Below, in pieces: positions 41,560-49,472 of a stretch of DNA of 64,000 nucleotides. The notes beneath the pieces were generated by a model that made no database searches, had not been told where the DNA came from, and saw nothing but the letters and a program-made list of their open reading frames with translations. The first letter of the stretch is position 1. Each line of letters begins with the position of its first letter. The position numbers were made by a program, and so were the translations under genes. Source of the DNA: an uncultured Oscillospiraceae bacterium (GTDB lineage Bacteria; Bacillota; Clostridia; Oscillospirales; Oscillospiraceae); contig CALWYP010000055.1 of assembly GCA_944385795.1 (NCBI GenBank), positions 1 through 64,000 on the forward strand, given 5' to 3'.

Positions 41560-42170
41560 GATATAAGCACCTCTGTAACAAGATTTAGCCTGTCCGCGGA
41601 GCGGCACTTCTCCGCCGTGAGTATGGCGTCGATCTCCTTGGCCGCGGCTTCAGGGTCGTCGTTGACGACGATATATCCGTACCTCCCGGCCTCCGCGCAC
41701 TCGCGCTTGGCCTGCAGAAGACGTTCGCGTATTTTTTCATCCGAGTCCGTGTTCCTGTGGCGGAGCCGGCGCTCGAGTTCAGCGCCCGAGGGCGGGAGGA
41801 TAAAGACGCTGACGGCGTCAGGGCAGTTGCGGCAGATCTGGCCCGCGCCCTGGACCTCTATGTCCAGTATGACGCTCTTGCCCTCCAGCCGCCGCTGCTC
41901 GACATATCCGCGCGGCGTCCCATAGCGGTTGCCCACATACTCGGCGTTCTCAAGCAGGTAGCCGCCGTCGGCCAGCTCCTTGAAGTGTTCGGGCGAGACG
42001 AAGAAATAGTCCTTGCCCTCCTCCTCGCCGGGCCGCGGCGGCCTGGTAGTGACCGAGACGGAGAAGCAAACGTCGCCGCGCATACGCATGAGATGGGAAA
42101 TCACCGTGCTCTTCCCGGCGCCCGAGGGGCCGGATATTACGAGCAGTTTGCCCTTTTCATTCATATTCAT
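41556..42170 (-). CDS. gmk: Guanylate kinase
   Basis: 204 residues from the ATG at 42170 (or 198-202 if the ATG at 42164 is used; GAGG sites precede both). P-loop GPSGAGKST, the GMP-binding [19 protein letters not shown] and the lid region [10 protein letters not shown] are present. It makes GDP from GMP. Its start lies within the end of remA. A longer frame starting at 42401 has no family similarity upstream of MNMNEKGK. Confidence 0.95.
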   Translation of the reverse strand: MNMNEKGKLLVISGPSGAGKSTVISHLMRMRGDVCFSVSVTTRPPRPGEEEGKDYFFVSPEHFKELADGGYLLENAEYVGNRYGTPRGYVEQRRLEGKSVILDIEVQGAGQICRNCPDAVSVFILPPSGAELERRLRHRNTDSDEKIRERLLQAKRECAEAGRYGYIVVNDDPEAAAKEIDAILTAEKCRSADRLNLVTEVLIS

Positions 42171-42423
42171 CCTCGCTGCCTCCCTGCCCGTTCCAGCCCA
42201 GGCGCTCGGCCACGGCCTCGCTGCCCAGGGCGGATAAGATGATATAGCCGCCGTCGGCGACCAGCACGGAGCGCGTCTTGCGCCCGTAGCTCGCGTCAAT
42301 AAGGCTGCCGCGCTCGCGCGCGTCCTGCACCATACGCTTGATTGGAGCGGAATCGGGGCTGAGCACGCTAACAAGCCTCTCGGCGGAGATGAAGCTGCCA
42401 AAACCTATACTCACAAGCGCCAT
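42157..42423 (-). CDS. remA: Extracellular matrix regulator RemA (DUF370)
   Basis: 88 residues: [63 protein letters not shown] is the complete DUF370 core. In Bacillus RemA is a ring-forming DNA-binding protein that controls biofilm matrix genes. Between yicC and gmk, as in Bacillus (yloC-remA-gmk). Confidence 0.95.
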   Translation of the reverse strand: MALVSIGFGSFISAERLVSVLSPDSAPIKRMVQDARERGSLIDASYGRKTRSVLVADGGYIILSALGSEAVAERLGWNGQGGSEDEYE

Positions 42424-42426
42424 AGT

Positions 42427-43305
42427 TCACTCCACATTCTGTATCTGCTCGCGTATCTTCTCTATCTCGGCCTTGAGATCGACTACTACGCGCGCGATAT
42501 CCGCGTTCTGGCACTTGGAGCCTATGGTGTTGCTCTCCCGGTTGAGCTCCTGGATCAGGAAATCCATCTTGCGGCCTATGGGCGAGCTGCCCGCAGCCAT
42601 GCCCCTGAGCTGGCTCAGGTGGCTGCGGAGCCTCACCGTCTCCTCGTCGACGGCGATTTTGTCCGCGAAAACGGCACATTCCGTGAGCACGCGGGCGTCG
42701 TCCACAGGCAGCCCGTCCAGGGCCTCGCGCAGCTTCTGCTCAAGCCTCGCGCGGTAGTCGGCGACGGTCTGTGGCGCGCGCTCCTCTACTATCCCAGTGA
42801 GGCGGCCAATCTCGTCTATGCGGGAGAGCACGTCGGCGGAAAGTTTCTCGCCCTCGCGCTCGCGCATGGCGTCATAGCCCGCCAGCGCCTCCTCGGTGAT
42901 CGCCAGCAGCCCGCGCAGCAGCTCGTCCGTGTCAAGCTCGCGCCGCTCGGTGCTAAGCACGTCGGGGAGGCGGCAAAGGCTCATGAGGCTCATATCGTTG
43001 TCCAGGCCGAACTCATTTCCCGCGGCGGACAGGGCGTCGATATACCCGCGGAGCAGCGCCTTGTTGACGCGCACCTCCATGCTGTCGCTCTCGCTGGCGT
43101 CGGCGCTGATAAAGACGTCGACCTTGCCGCGGCTGATGTGCTTCGCCACGGCGCTCCGAATAGGCTCCTCGGCAAAGAGCAGGGCCCGCGGGAGCTTGAC
43201 GGAGACGTCGAGATACCTGTTGTTTACGCTCTTGAGCTCCACGCTCAGGGCAAGGCCAGCCGCCGTGCCCTTGGCAGAGCCGTAACCTGTCATGCTTTTT
43301 ATCAT
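42427..43305 (-). CDS. YicC family endoribonuclease (YloC)
   Basis: 292 residues beginning MIKSMTGYGSA, the family hallmark, and ending with the DUF1732 region (GRKMDFLIQELNRESNTIGSKCQNADIARVVVDLKAEIEKIREQIQNVE). Members are described as endoribonucleases acting in RNA turnover. First gene of the yicC-remA-gmk-rpoZ block; only three bases separate it from remA. Confidence 0.94.
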   Translation of the reverse strand: MIKSMTGYGSAKGTAAGLALSVELKSVNNRYLDVSVKLPRALLFAEEPIRSAVAKHISRGKVDVFISADASESDSMEVRVNKALLRGYIDALSAAGNEFGLDNDMSLMSLCRLPDVLSTERRELDTDELLRGLLAITEEALAGYDAMREREGEKLSADVLSRIDEIGRLTGIVEERAPQTVADYRARLEQKLREALDGLPVDDARVLTECAVFADKIAVDEETVRLRSHLSQLRGMAAGSSPIGRKMDFLIQELNRESNTIGSKCQNADIARVVVDLKAEIEKIREQIQNVE

Positions 43306-43306
43306 A

Positions 43307-43726
43307 TTACGCCGCCTCGTGCCCGATTACACGGGTGATATTGTAGGTTATGGGGTTGTTTTTCTGCCGGCGCCCGACGGCGACCGCGACGCCCATGCCC
43401 ACGCCGAACGCCGCGAAGCTCACAAGCATACACATGCCTTCGCCCAGGGAAAAGGAAGCCGCAATGGCGTAGCCGATGAAAAAGAGGATGAAGGGCACGA
43501 CGTAAACCAATACCGCGGCGCCGAGTATGCGCGAGGTGCGCGCTTCAATCTCCACGCGGTCGCCAAGCTGGGCGCCGACGCCGTTCGTGGCCTCTACCCG
43601 GATTTTGCTCGCGTAGTGGCAGACGCCGCAGCTTTCGCAGTCGTCGCCGCAGGCGGTGCCGCGAAGCACCTCGACCTCTACCTTATCAGGAGCCGTGACC
43701 TTTTTGATTACAGCAAACTGGGTCAT
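43307..43726 (-). CDS. SoxR-reducing system protein RseC-like
   Basis: 139 residues: an N-terminal cysteine cluster (CGDDCESCGVC, about 27-37) followed by two membrane helices (about 67-90 and 95-118) and a basic tail. This matches the SoxR_RseC family, in which the cysteine-rich part handles redox. In clostridia it usually stands alone and its role is unclear. It lies two bases upstream of yicC and downstream of cdaR. Confidence 0.85.
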   Translation of the reverse strand: MTQFAVIKKVTAPDKVEVEVLRGTACGDDCESCGVCHYASKIRVEATNGVGAQLGDRVEIEARTSRILGAAVLVYVVPFILFFIGYAIAASFSLGEGMCMLVSFAAFGVGMGVAVAVGRRQKNNPITYNITRVIGHEAA

Positions 43727-43771
43727 TAAACTATCTCCTCACTTGCTCTATGGGCGAAGCCCGTAAGTATC

Positions 43772-45019
43772 CTATTTGCTTATGTCGTAAGTCAGCCTGT
43801 ATGTGCCGACCGCGCCGCAGTTGAGCGCGCCGTCCACCTCTATGCGGACGTTCGAGGTGTCCATCGTGCCGGTGGCGGTCGTGTTGGAGAGGTCTGCTAC
43901 GGCGCGGATGTTGGCGGAGCTGATGGAGTCGAGCACGTCCTGCGCGCCGCGTATGCGGACGGTGAGCGAGTGGGTCATAAGCTCGGCGCTGTAGCCGTCG
44001 GGCAGGCCGACGTCGCTTATGTTCGTGACGGTGAAGTCCTTCACTGCAAGGCCCTGGATTTCAACCGTTACGTTGACCTTATCTATACCGGTGATATTCT
44101 CAATGTCGTTCGAGAGGACTATGTCCAGGGAGCCCTCATATGTGAGCTCAAAGCTCGTGAGGTCTATGGGCCCGACCTCTATGCGGTTCATGGCGTCAAC
44201 GTCCTCCGCGTCGCCAGCGATGCTTATGGACGGCGTATCGAGCGTGATCTTGACGTTCTCGCGCGTGGCGCCCGCGCCCTCGATGAGCGTGACGTAGATG
44301 GGCACCTCCTTGACCTTCCTTATCGGTATTGTCACCGAAATTGTGTCAGAGTCAAACTCCAGCCCGTCCTTGGCGATTTCGTTCCCATCTGCGTCAAAGA
44401 GGACGTAGTTAGCGTCTATGGTGCGCGTGGCGTCCAAATCCTCAAGCGCAATCTCGGTGCGCACGGCCGCGATGCTGTCAAGCACGTTCTGCGGGCCTCT
44501 GACCGTTATCGTCTGGGGTTCATACTCGAGGTCGCCGAACATATAGCCGTCGGCCACGCTGCCGCTGAAGACGACGTCTACCGGGAACTGGCGGTCGTCC
44601 ATTCTGGTGAGCTGGAAGCTGATGGAGTTCGGCGCGCTCTCAGCGATGCGGACGGAAGAGGCGTCTACATTGTCCGGGTACGCGAGGCTGTAGTTGAGGG
44701 AATAGTTGCCCGTGGAGCTCAGGCGCGAGACGTCTATCACCGCCTGCACGTCGTCGGAGCCAAGGCGGCCGATATTCATACGCGAGCTGCGTATGGTCAC
44801 GTTCACCGTCTGGGTGCTTATGTCGGTGACGACGAGGCCCCGCGTGGCCTGAAGGTCCTCCTCGCCGGCGAAGACCACCTGCACGCCGGAGAGCTGGACT
44901 TCGATCTCCTCCTCCTGCGTGCCGGTCATATAGAGCCAGATGCACAGGGCGGCGATGAGGGAGATAACCGCCCAGAGTATGTTGTTGTTAAAGAGTTTAC
45001 TTACCTTCTTGTTCGTCAT
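43772..45019 (-). CDS. cdaR: YbbR-domain protein CdaR (regulator of CdaA)
   Basis: 415 residues: one N-terminal membrane helix (about 12-32), then about four extracytoplasmic YbbR repeats (each with a GVQVVFAGEEDL- or TVRGPQNVLDSI-like edge). CdaR modulates the c-di-AMP synthase CdaA. Its start lies 23 bases inside the end of cdaA. In most Firmicutes glmM follows cdaR; here an RseC-like gene follows. Confidence 0.92.
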   Translation of the reverse strand: MTNKKVSKLFNNNILWAVISLIAALCIWLYMTGTQEEEIEVQLSGVQVVFAGEEDLQATRGLVVTDISTQTVNVTIRSSRMNIGRLGSDDVQAVIDVSRLSSTGNYSLNYSLAYPDNVDASSVRIAESAPNSISFQLTRMDDRQFPVDVVFSGSVADGYMFGDLEYEPQTITVRGPQNVLDSIAAVRTEIALEDLDATRTIDANYVLFDADGNEIAKDGLEFDSDTISVTIPIRKVKEVPIYVTLIEGAGATRENVKITLDTPSISIAGDAEDVDAMNRIEVGPIDLTSFELTYEGSLDIVLSNDIENITGIDKVNVTVEIQGLAVKDFTVTNISDVGLPDGYSAELMTHSLTVRIRGAQDVLDSISSANIRAVADLSNTTATGTMDTSNVRIEVDGALNCGAVGTYRLTYDISK

Positions 45020-45884
45020 TCTTTTTCACCTTGAGGCCCCTGAGGGAGTCGATCAATCCGGGGATGCCGCGCTTCTTGGGCGCTTCTTCCGCGCTGGGCA
45101 TCAGCTCGGCGCGGAGTATCCGTCCGAAAGTCTCGGGCGAGAGGTGGCGCTTGAGCATACCGTCCATTGCGACGGAGATGGAGCCGGTTTCCTCGCTTAC
45201 TATGGCGACGACGGCGTCGGAGTGCTCGCTCATGCCTATGCCCGCGCGGTGGCGCATACCCAGGTCGGAGCTGAGCGAGGCGTTGTTGGAGAGAGGAAGC
45301 ATACATCCGGCGGCGGCCAGGCGCCCGTCGCGCATTATTATGGCCCCGTCGTGCAGGGGGCTGTTGACGAAGAAGATATTGCGCAGCAGCTCGCTGGAGA
45401 CGTCCGCGTTCACGATAGTGCCGGTGGCAATCTGGTCGTTGAGGGAGTTCATGCGCTCAAAGACTATGAGCGCGCCGGTACGCGACTCCGACATGCTGGT
45501 GCAGGCCAGCACGACCTGGTTTATGACGGACTCCATAGTGACGGGGACCCCGGGCGCGCCGAAGAAAAGCGCGAACCTGCCCGAACCCATGCGTTCCAGC
45601 AGGCGGCGTATCTCCGGCTGGAAGATGACCACTATTGCGAGCAGGCCTATCTCGACTATGCGCCGCATGAGCGAGCTCACCATCTTGAGGTGGGCGAGGT
45701 CGGATACGACGAGGACCAGGAGTATGAGCACTATCCCCCGCGCGAGACGGTTGGCGTTCGTGCGGCGTATGAGCCCAATGCAGACGTATATAAACACCGC
45801 GACGATGAGGATGTCGACGACGTCGGCGAAGCTCATTGTGGCGATGTATTTAAATGAGTCGGTAATTCGTTCAGTAAATCCCAT
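44997..45884 (-). CDS. cdaA: Diadenylate cyclase CdaA (c-di-AMP synthase)
   Basis: 295 residues from ATG at 45884 (GGGTGA 7 bases before; the TTG at 45905 is not supported). Three N-terminal membrane helices (about 20-80), then the DAC domain with the catalytic SPLHDGAII and GMRHRAG motifs. It makes the second messenger c-di-AMP, which controls K+ and osmolyte uptake and wall homeostasis. Confidence 0.95.
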   Translation of the reverse strand: MGFTERITDSFKYIATMSFADVVDILIVAVFIYVCIGLIRRTNANRLARGIVLILLVLVVSDLAHLKMVSSLMRRIVEIGLLAIVVIFQPEIRRLLERMGSGRFALFFGAPGVPVTMESVINQVVLACTSMSESRTGALIVFERMNSLNDQIATGTIVNADVSSELLRNIFFVNSPLHDGAIIMRDGRLAAAGCMLPLSNNASLSSDLGMRHRAGIGMSEHSDAVVAIVSEETGSISVAMDGMLKRHLSPETFGRILRAELMPSAEEAPKKRGIPGLIDSLRGLKVKKNDEQEGK

Positions 45885-45950
45885 CGGCAATTCACCCGTT
45901 ATCAAATGCGCATTGCCCCGCAGTCGGCGAGGCGCATGTCAATTCATGAT

Positions 45951-45979
45951 ATTATATAATATCCCGGCGGAAAGTTCAA
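45951..45979 (-). promoter_or_regulatory. Promoter upstream of cdaA
   Basis: On the minus strand TTGAAC (45974-45979), 17 bp, TATAAT (45951-45956). It could drive the whole series from cdaA toward rsgA, since no strong terminator interrupts it. Confidence 0.72.
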
Positions 45980-46017
45980 GGCGAAAATATAAAGTTAATA
46001 CCTGAGCAAAATACGCG

Positions 46018-46047
46018 CCGCCCGGGGCGTTATATCGCCCCGGGCGG
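46018..46047. terminator. Hairpin after the class V aminotransferase gene
   Basis: CCGCCCGGGGCG (46018-46029) pairs perfectly with CGCCCCGGGCGG (46036-46047) over TTATAT. On the minus strand the nearest T-run is a short TATTTTG, 4-8 bases beyond. Confidence 0.7.
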
Positions 46048-46051
46048 GAAT

Positions 46052-47179
46052 TCAGGCCTTCGCTCGCTCGGCCGCGCGTTCAACGAGCGCCGGCACGCGG
46101 CGTATCTCCTGGTAAGTGTTGAAGGGAGAAACGCTAAGGCGCACCGTGCCCTCCGCCTCCGTGCCGGCAGTCCTGTGGGCGTAGGGCGCGCAGTGCAGCC
46201 CCGCGCGGACGCATACGCCGAGCGAGGCGAGCGCTTCGCCCAGCTCTTCGCTGCCAACGTCCCGGCTGCGCACTGAGAGCACGCCGGCCTGGCAGCCCCC
46301 GCCGGCGTCGGTGAAGGCCTCGAGCCCGGGCACGTCCTCCAGCCCCGCGGCCAGGGCGCTGATAAGCGCGCGCTCATGGCGGCCAATGGCCTCTACGCCG
46401 CGCTTTTCTATATATTCAACGCCCGCAAGCAGCCCGGCGACGCCTGGGATGTTGTGGGTGCCGGCCTCGAGCCTGTCTGGCAGGAAAGCCGGCATACGCT
46501 GGCTCAAGCTGTCCGAGCCTGTGCCTCCCGCAATTACCGGCGTCGCGGGGGCGCCGCAGATAAGCACTCCCGTGCCCTGCGGGCCGAGCAGCCCCTTATG
46601 CCCGGGCATTGCGATAAAGCTGGCCCCCAGGGCGGCGGCGTCCACAGGCAGCGCCCCGGCGCTCTGCGAGGCGTCCAGCACGAAGGGCACGGAGTATTCG
46701 CGGCAAACGGCCGCGATCTCCTCCACAGGCAGCACGAAGCCGAAGACGTTTGAGACGTGGGTGCATACGCAGGCCGCGGCGCCGGGTATGCGTTTGCGGA
46801 AACCCTCTAGCGCGGCCTCGCGGTCAAAGAGGGGCGTGCAGACGGCGTCGATATCGGCTCCGAGCAGGTTGAGCGGCCTTGTTACCGCGTTGTGTTCATA
46901 GCCCGATACAACGACGCGGTCGCCTGGGGATATAAGCGAATAAAGCGCAATATTGAGCGCGTGCGTGGCGTTCATTGTGAAGACGACATTCTCGGGCTTT
47001 TCCACGTTGAAGAGCCTTGCGATGGCCTCGCGGCATTTATATGCCGTCTCCGCCGCCAGGCGGGCGGGCGAGTGCCCTCCCCTGCCAGGGCTGGCCATCG
47101 TGCGCATGGCGCGCAGTACCGCTTCGTGTACGGCCCGCGGCTTTTGCAGGGTAGTGGCGGCGCTGTCGAGATAGATCAT
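46052..47179 (-). CDS. Class V aminotransferase / cysteine desulfurase family protein
   Basis: 375 residues, PLP-dependent. It starts MIYLDSAATTLQKP; the PLP Asp lies in VLDASQSAG, the Schiff-base Lys in AMPGHKGLLGPQGTG, and the active loop RAGLHCAPYAHRT holds the Cys that would form a persulfide. It belongs with the SufS/CsdB-like group paired with DUF3343 in clostridia. It may supply sulfur (or handle selenium) for a small thiol protein; no Fe-S scaffold genes are beside it. It overlaps the DUF3343 gene by four bases. Confidence 0.87.
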   Translation of the reverse strand: MIYLDSAATTLQKPRAVHEAVLRAMRTMASPGRGGHSPARLAAETAYKCREAIARLFNVEKPENVVFTMNATHALNIALYSLISPGDRVVVSGYEHNAVTRPLNLLGADIDAVCTPLFDREAALEGFRKRIPGAAACVCTHVSNVFGFVLPVEEIAAVCREYSVPFVLDASQSAGALPVDAAALGASFIAMPGHKGLLGPQGTGVLICGAPATPVIAGGTGSDSLSQRMPAFLPDRLEAGTHNIPGVAGLLAGVEYIEKRGVEAIGRHERALISALAAGLEDVPGLEAFTDAGGGCQAGVLSVRSRDVGSEELGEALASLGVCVRAGLHCAPYAHRTAGTEAEGTVRLSVSPFNTYQEIRRVPALVERAAERAKA

Positions 47180-47430
47180 CCCGCCACCTCCACATACCTG
47201 CCGTCCGGCTCGGCGCGGAAGAGCTTGCCGTGCGGTATCCCGCCGCGGGCAAGCACGGCCAGCGCGGCCTGGAACCGGTTCTCATTGACGCGCACGCAGT
47301 AGCCGCAGCCGCTGCCGGTGAGCCCCTGCGGCGCGCGCGCCAATACCGCGGTCACCCCGGCGCGCTCTAGCGCCGAAGCCGCCCTCTGAGCGTAGGTCAG
47401 GGAGCGGCACATGATTAAATAGCGCTGCAT
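47176..47430 (-). CDS. DUF3343 family protein
   Basis: 84 residues from the ATG at 47430 (GGAGG 10 bases before; the TTG at 47439 is too close). MQRYLIMCRSLTYAQRAASALERAGVTAVLARAPQGLTGSGCGYCVRV is a putative Se/S-carrier-like DUF3343 fold: an early Cys (C8) and a GCGYCV pair. Such proteins are linked to cysteine-desulfurase-like enzymes and may receive the persulfide sulfur (inference). The stop overlaps the aminotransferase start (ATGA). Confidence 0.82.
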   Translation of the reverse strand: MQRYLIMCRSLTYAQRAASALERAGVTAVLARAPQGLTGSGCGYCVRVNENRFQAALAVLARGGIPHGKLFRAEPDGRYVEVAG

Positions 47431-47509
47431 ATATGACAATCCTCCACTTTATGGTGCAGGGCAGGGCCCTTGTGCCATCATATGCCGCGAATATGTATTT
47501 AGCTCCGGC

Positions 47510-47980
47510 TCAGTATACGAGGGCGACCGCGTGGGCGGCTATGCCGGAGCCGTCGCCGGTGAACCCGAGCTTTTCCTCAGTCGTGGCCTTTACGCTGACC
47601 TGGCCGGGCTCCAGGCCGGCGGCGCGGGCGATGTTCGCGCGCATTTCGTCTATATAGGGCGCGAGCCTGGGCCTCTGCGCTATGACCGTGGCGTCGATGT
47701 TGGAGACGGAATATCCCTCCGCGCCCAGGACGCGCGCAACCTCGGCCAGGAGCTTGAGGCTGTCCGCCCCGGCGTAGCGCTCGTCCGTGTCCGGGAAACG
47801 CTTCCCTATGTCGCCGAGCGCCGCGGCGCCGAGCAGGGCGTCCATTACGGCGTGTACCAGCACATCCGCGTCCGAATGGCCGAGAAGGCCCCTCTCGTAG
47901 GGGATGTCAACCCCGCCGAGTATCAGCTTCCTGCCCTCTGTAAGGCGGTGCACGTCGTAACCATGGCCAATCCTGAACAT
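47510..47980 (-). CDS. ispF: 2-C-methyl-D-erythritol 2,4-cyclodiphosphate synthase
   Basis: 156 residues. [11 protein letters not shown] and [28 protein letters not shown] supply the Zn ligands (Asp/His/His), and the C-terminal [21 protein letters not shown] is complete. It catalyses the fifth step of the MEP isoprenoid pathway. Its ATG shares a base with the ispD stop (TGATG). Confidence 0.97.
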   Translation of the reverse strand: MFRIGHGYDVHRLTEGRKLILGGVDIPYERGLLGHSDADVLVHAVMDALLGAAALGDIGKRFPDTDERYAGADSLKLLAEVARVLGAEGYSVSNIDATVIAQRPRLAPYIDEMRANIARAAGLEPGQVSVKATTEEKLGFTGDGSGIAAHAVALVY

Positions 47981-48696
47981 CAGGCATCCCCCCTTTTCTC
48001 CAAAATAGCCTCGGCGGCATAGACGTCCGCCGGCGTCGTAAGTTTAATGTTTTCCTCCGAGCCCTCGACGAGGAAGACCTCGGCGTCCAGCAGCATTACC
48101 GCGGCGCAGTCGTCCGTCAGGGAAAGGCCGAGCCGCGCGGCCTCGCCCAGCGCCGAGCGGATAAGCCCCGCCCTGAACACCTGCGGGGTCTGCATCAGGT
48201 ACAGCTCGTCGCGCTCCAGCGTCCTCAGCACACGTCCGCCACGGGCCTGCCGGACAGTGTCCTTGACGTGTATGGCCGGGGCCGCCGCCCCACGCTGGGC
48301 CGCGGCCGTGACGGCGCGGGCGATTATTTCGCCCGTCACAAGCGGGCGCGCGCCGTCGTGTATGGCGATAAGCCCCGCGTTTGGTGAACATTCCTGCACG
48401 CCGGCGAAGGAGCTCGCGGTACGGTTCGCCCCGCCGGTCACTACGCTTTTGAGCTTTGATATACCCGCCTGGCGCGCGGCGCCGGCAATTTCGGGTATCT
48501 TATCGCTCTGCGTAACTACAACGATCTCGTCGATATACCCGCTCTCTTCAAAGGCCTGCAGCGTCCGCAAAATGACCGGGCCGCCGCCCAGCTCCATAAA
48601 GAGCTTGTCCTCGCCCATGCGGCTCGAGGTTCCGGCGGCCACAATTACCGCCGAGGTATATGGCCTGCCCTGCGGTGGATTTACCTTTTTTGCCAT
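47980..48696 (-). CDS. ispD: 2-C-methyl-D-erythritol 4-phosphate cytidylyltransferase
   Basis: 238 residues. The nucleotide-binding loop [29 protein letters not shown] and DDCAAVMLL motifs are all there. It makes CDP-ME in the MEP pathway. Translationally coupled to ispF; ispH lies about 4 kb away. Confidence 0.96.
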   Translation of the reverse strand: MAKKVNPPQGRPYTSAVIVAAGTSSRMGEDKLFMELGGGPVILRTLQAFEESGYIDEIVVVTQSDKIPEIAGAARQAGISKLKSVVTGGANRTASSFAGVQECSPNAGLIAIHDGARPLVTGEIIARAVTAAAQRGAAAPAIHVKDTVRQARGGRVLRTLERDELYLMQTPQVFRAGLIRSALGEAARLGLSLTDDCAAVMLLDAEVFLVEGSEENIKLTTPADVYAAEAILEKRGDA

Positions 48697-48727
48697 AGCT
48701 TTTACCTCGCAGATGGTTTATAATGAA

Positions 48728-48756
48728 ATTATAACCCGGCGCGAGCGGCTTGTAAA
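48728..48756 (-). promoter_or_regulatory. Promoter of ispD-ispF
   Basis: On the minus strand TTTACA (48751-48756), 17 bp, TATAAT (48728-48733). Confidence 0.7.
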
Positions 48757-48806
48757 GCCGCCGGCCAAGCATACAGCCGCCTTTAAAGCGGCGAAAGGAG
48801 AACAAA

Positions 48807-49421
48807 ATGAGGAACGAAAAAGGCTTTTGGCAGAGGTTCTCGACATTTTATGCGGATTTTATGGAGAAATCCGCCCCAACATACGCCGCCGCCTGCGAAT
48901 GGTTCAGGCAGCGCATACCCGCCGGGGCAAATGTGCTGGAGCTGGCCTGCGGCACCGGCCAGTTCACCGCGCCCCTCGCCGGCTGCGCCGCGCATTGGGA
49001 GGCGACGGACTTTTCCAGCGCCATGCTGCGCCGGGCGAAGAAATTCGCCGCAGGCGCAAACGTGAGCTTCTCCATTGCCGACGCCACCAGGCTCAGCCTC
49101 GCGCCTCACAGCGTGGACATGGTCTTTATGGCCAACGCCCTGCACATCATGCCGGAGCCCGAAAAGGCCCTTGAAGAGATACGCCGCGTGCTCAAGCCGG
49201 GCGGGATGCTCGCCTGCCCTACCTTCGTCCGCGGCAACTCCAAAGCGAACCGTATGCACTTAATAAAGATACGCATGCTCGGCCTTAAAGTTTACAACAA
49301 TTTCAGCGCCGAGGGGCTTACGGGCTTCCTCAGCTCCCACGGTTGGAAGATACGCGAAAGCGAGGTCGTCGGCCCCGACGCCCAGCCGATGCTCTGCGTC
49401 CTGGCCGAGCCGGAGGCCTGA
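48807..49421 (+). CDS. Class I SAM-dependent methyltransferase
   Basis: 204 residues. Motif I VLELACGTGQFTAPLA (about 38-53), motif II EATDFSSAMLRRAKK, the acidic ADATRLSLAPHSVDMVFMANALHIMP and the post-III RRVLKPGGMLACPTF are all in place for a type-11 (UbiE-like) methyltransferase. Substrate unknown. AAAGGAG precedes the ATG. It is a single gene divergent from ispD and closed by a good terminator. Confidence 0.9.
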   Translation: MRNEKGFWQRFSTFYADFMEKSAPTYAAACEWFRQRIPAGANVLELACGTGQFTAPLAGCAAHWEATDFSSAMLRRAKKFAAGANVSFSIADATRLSLAPHSVDMVFMANALHIMPEPEKALEEIRRVLKPGGMLACPTFVRGNSKANRMHLIKIRMLGLKVYNNFSAEGLTGFLSSHGWKIRESEVVGPDAQPMLCVLAEPEA

Positions 49422-49432
49422 GCGCTAATACA

Positions 49433-49466
49433 AATCACGGGACAGTAGCCTGCCCCGTGATTTTTT
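49433..49466 (+). terminator. Terminator of the methyltransferase gene
   Basis: AATCACGGG (49433-49441) pairs with CCCGTGATT (49454-49462), with an inner CAG/CTG pair, followed by TTTTTTC. Confidence 0.88.
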
Positions 49467-49472
49467 CGCCGT

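Noticed and set aside
48734..48795. Two GCGGC-type hairpins before the methyltransferase as a riboswitch
   Set aside because: They are short, GC-only stems without a conserved core and partly overlap the ispD promoter; no known class fits.
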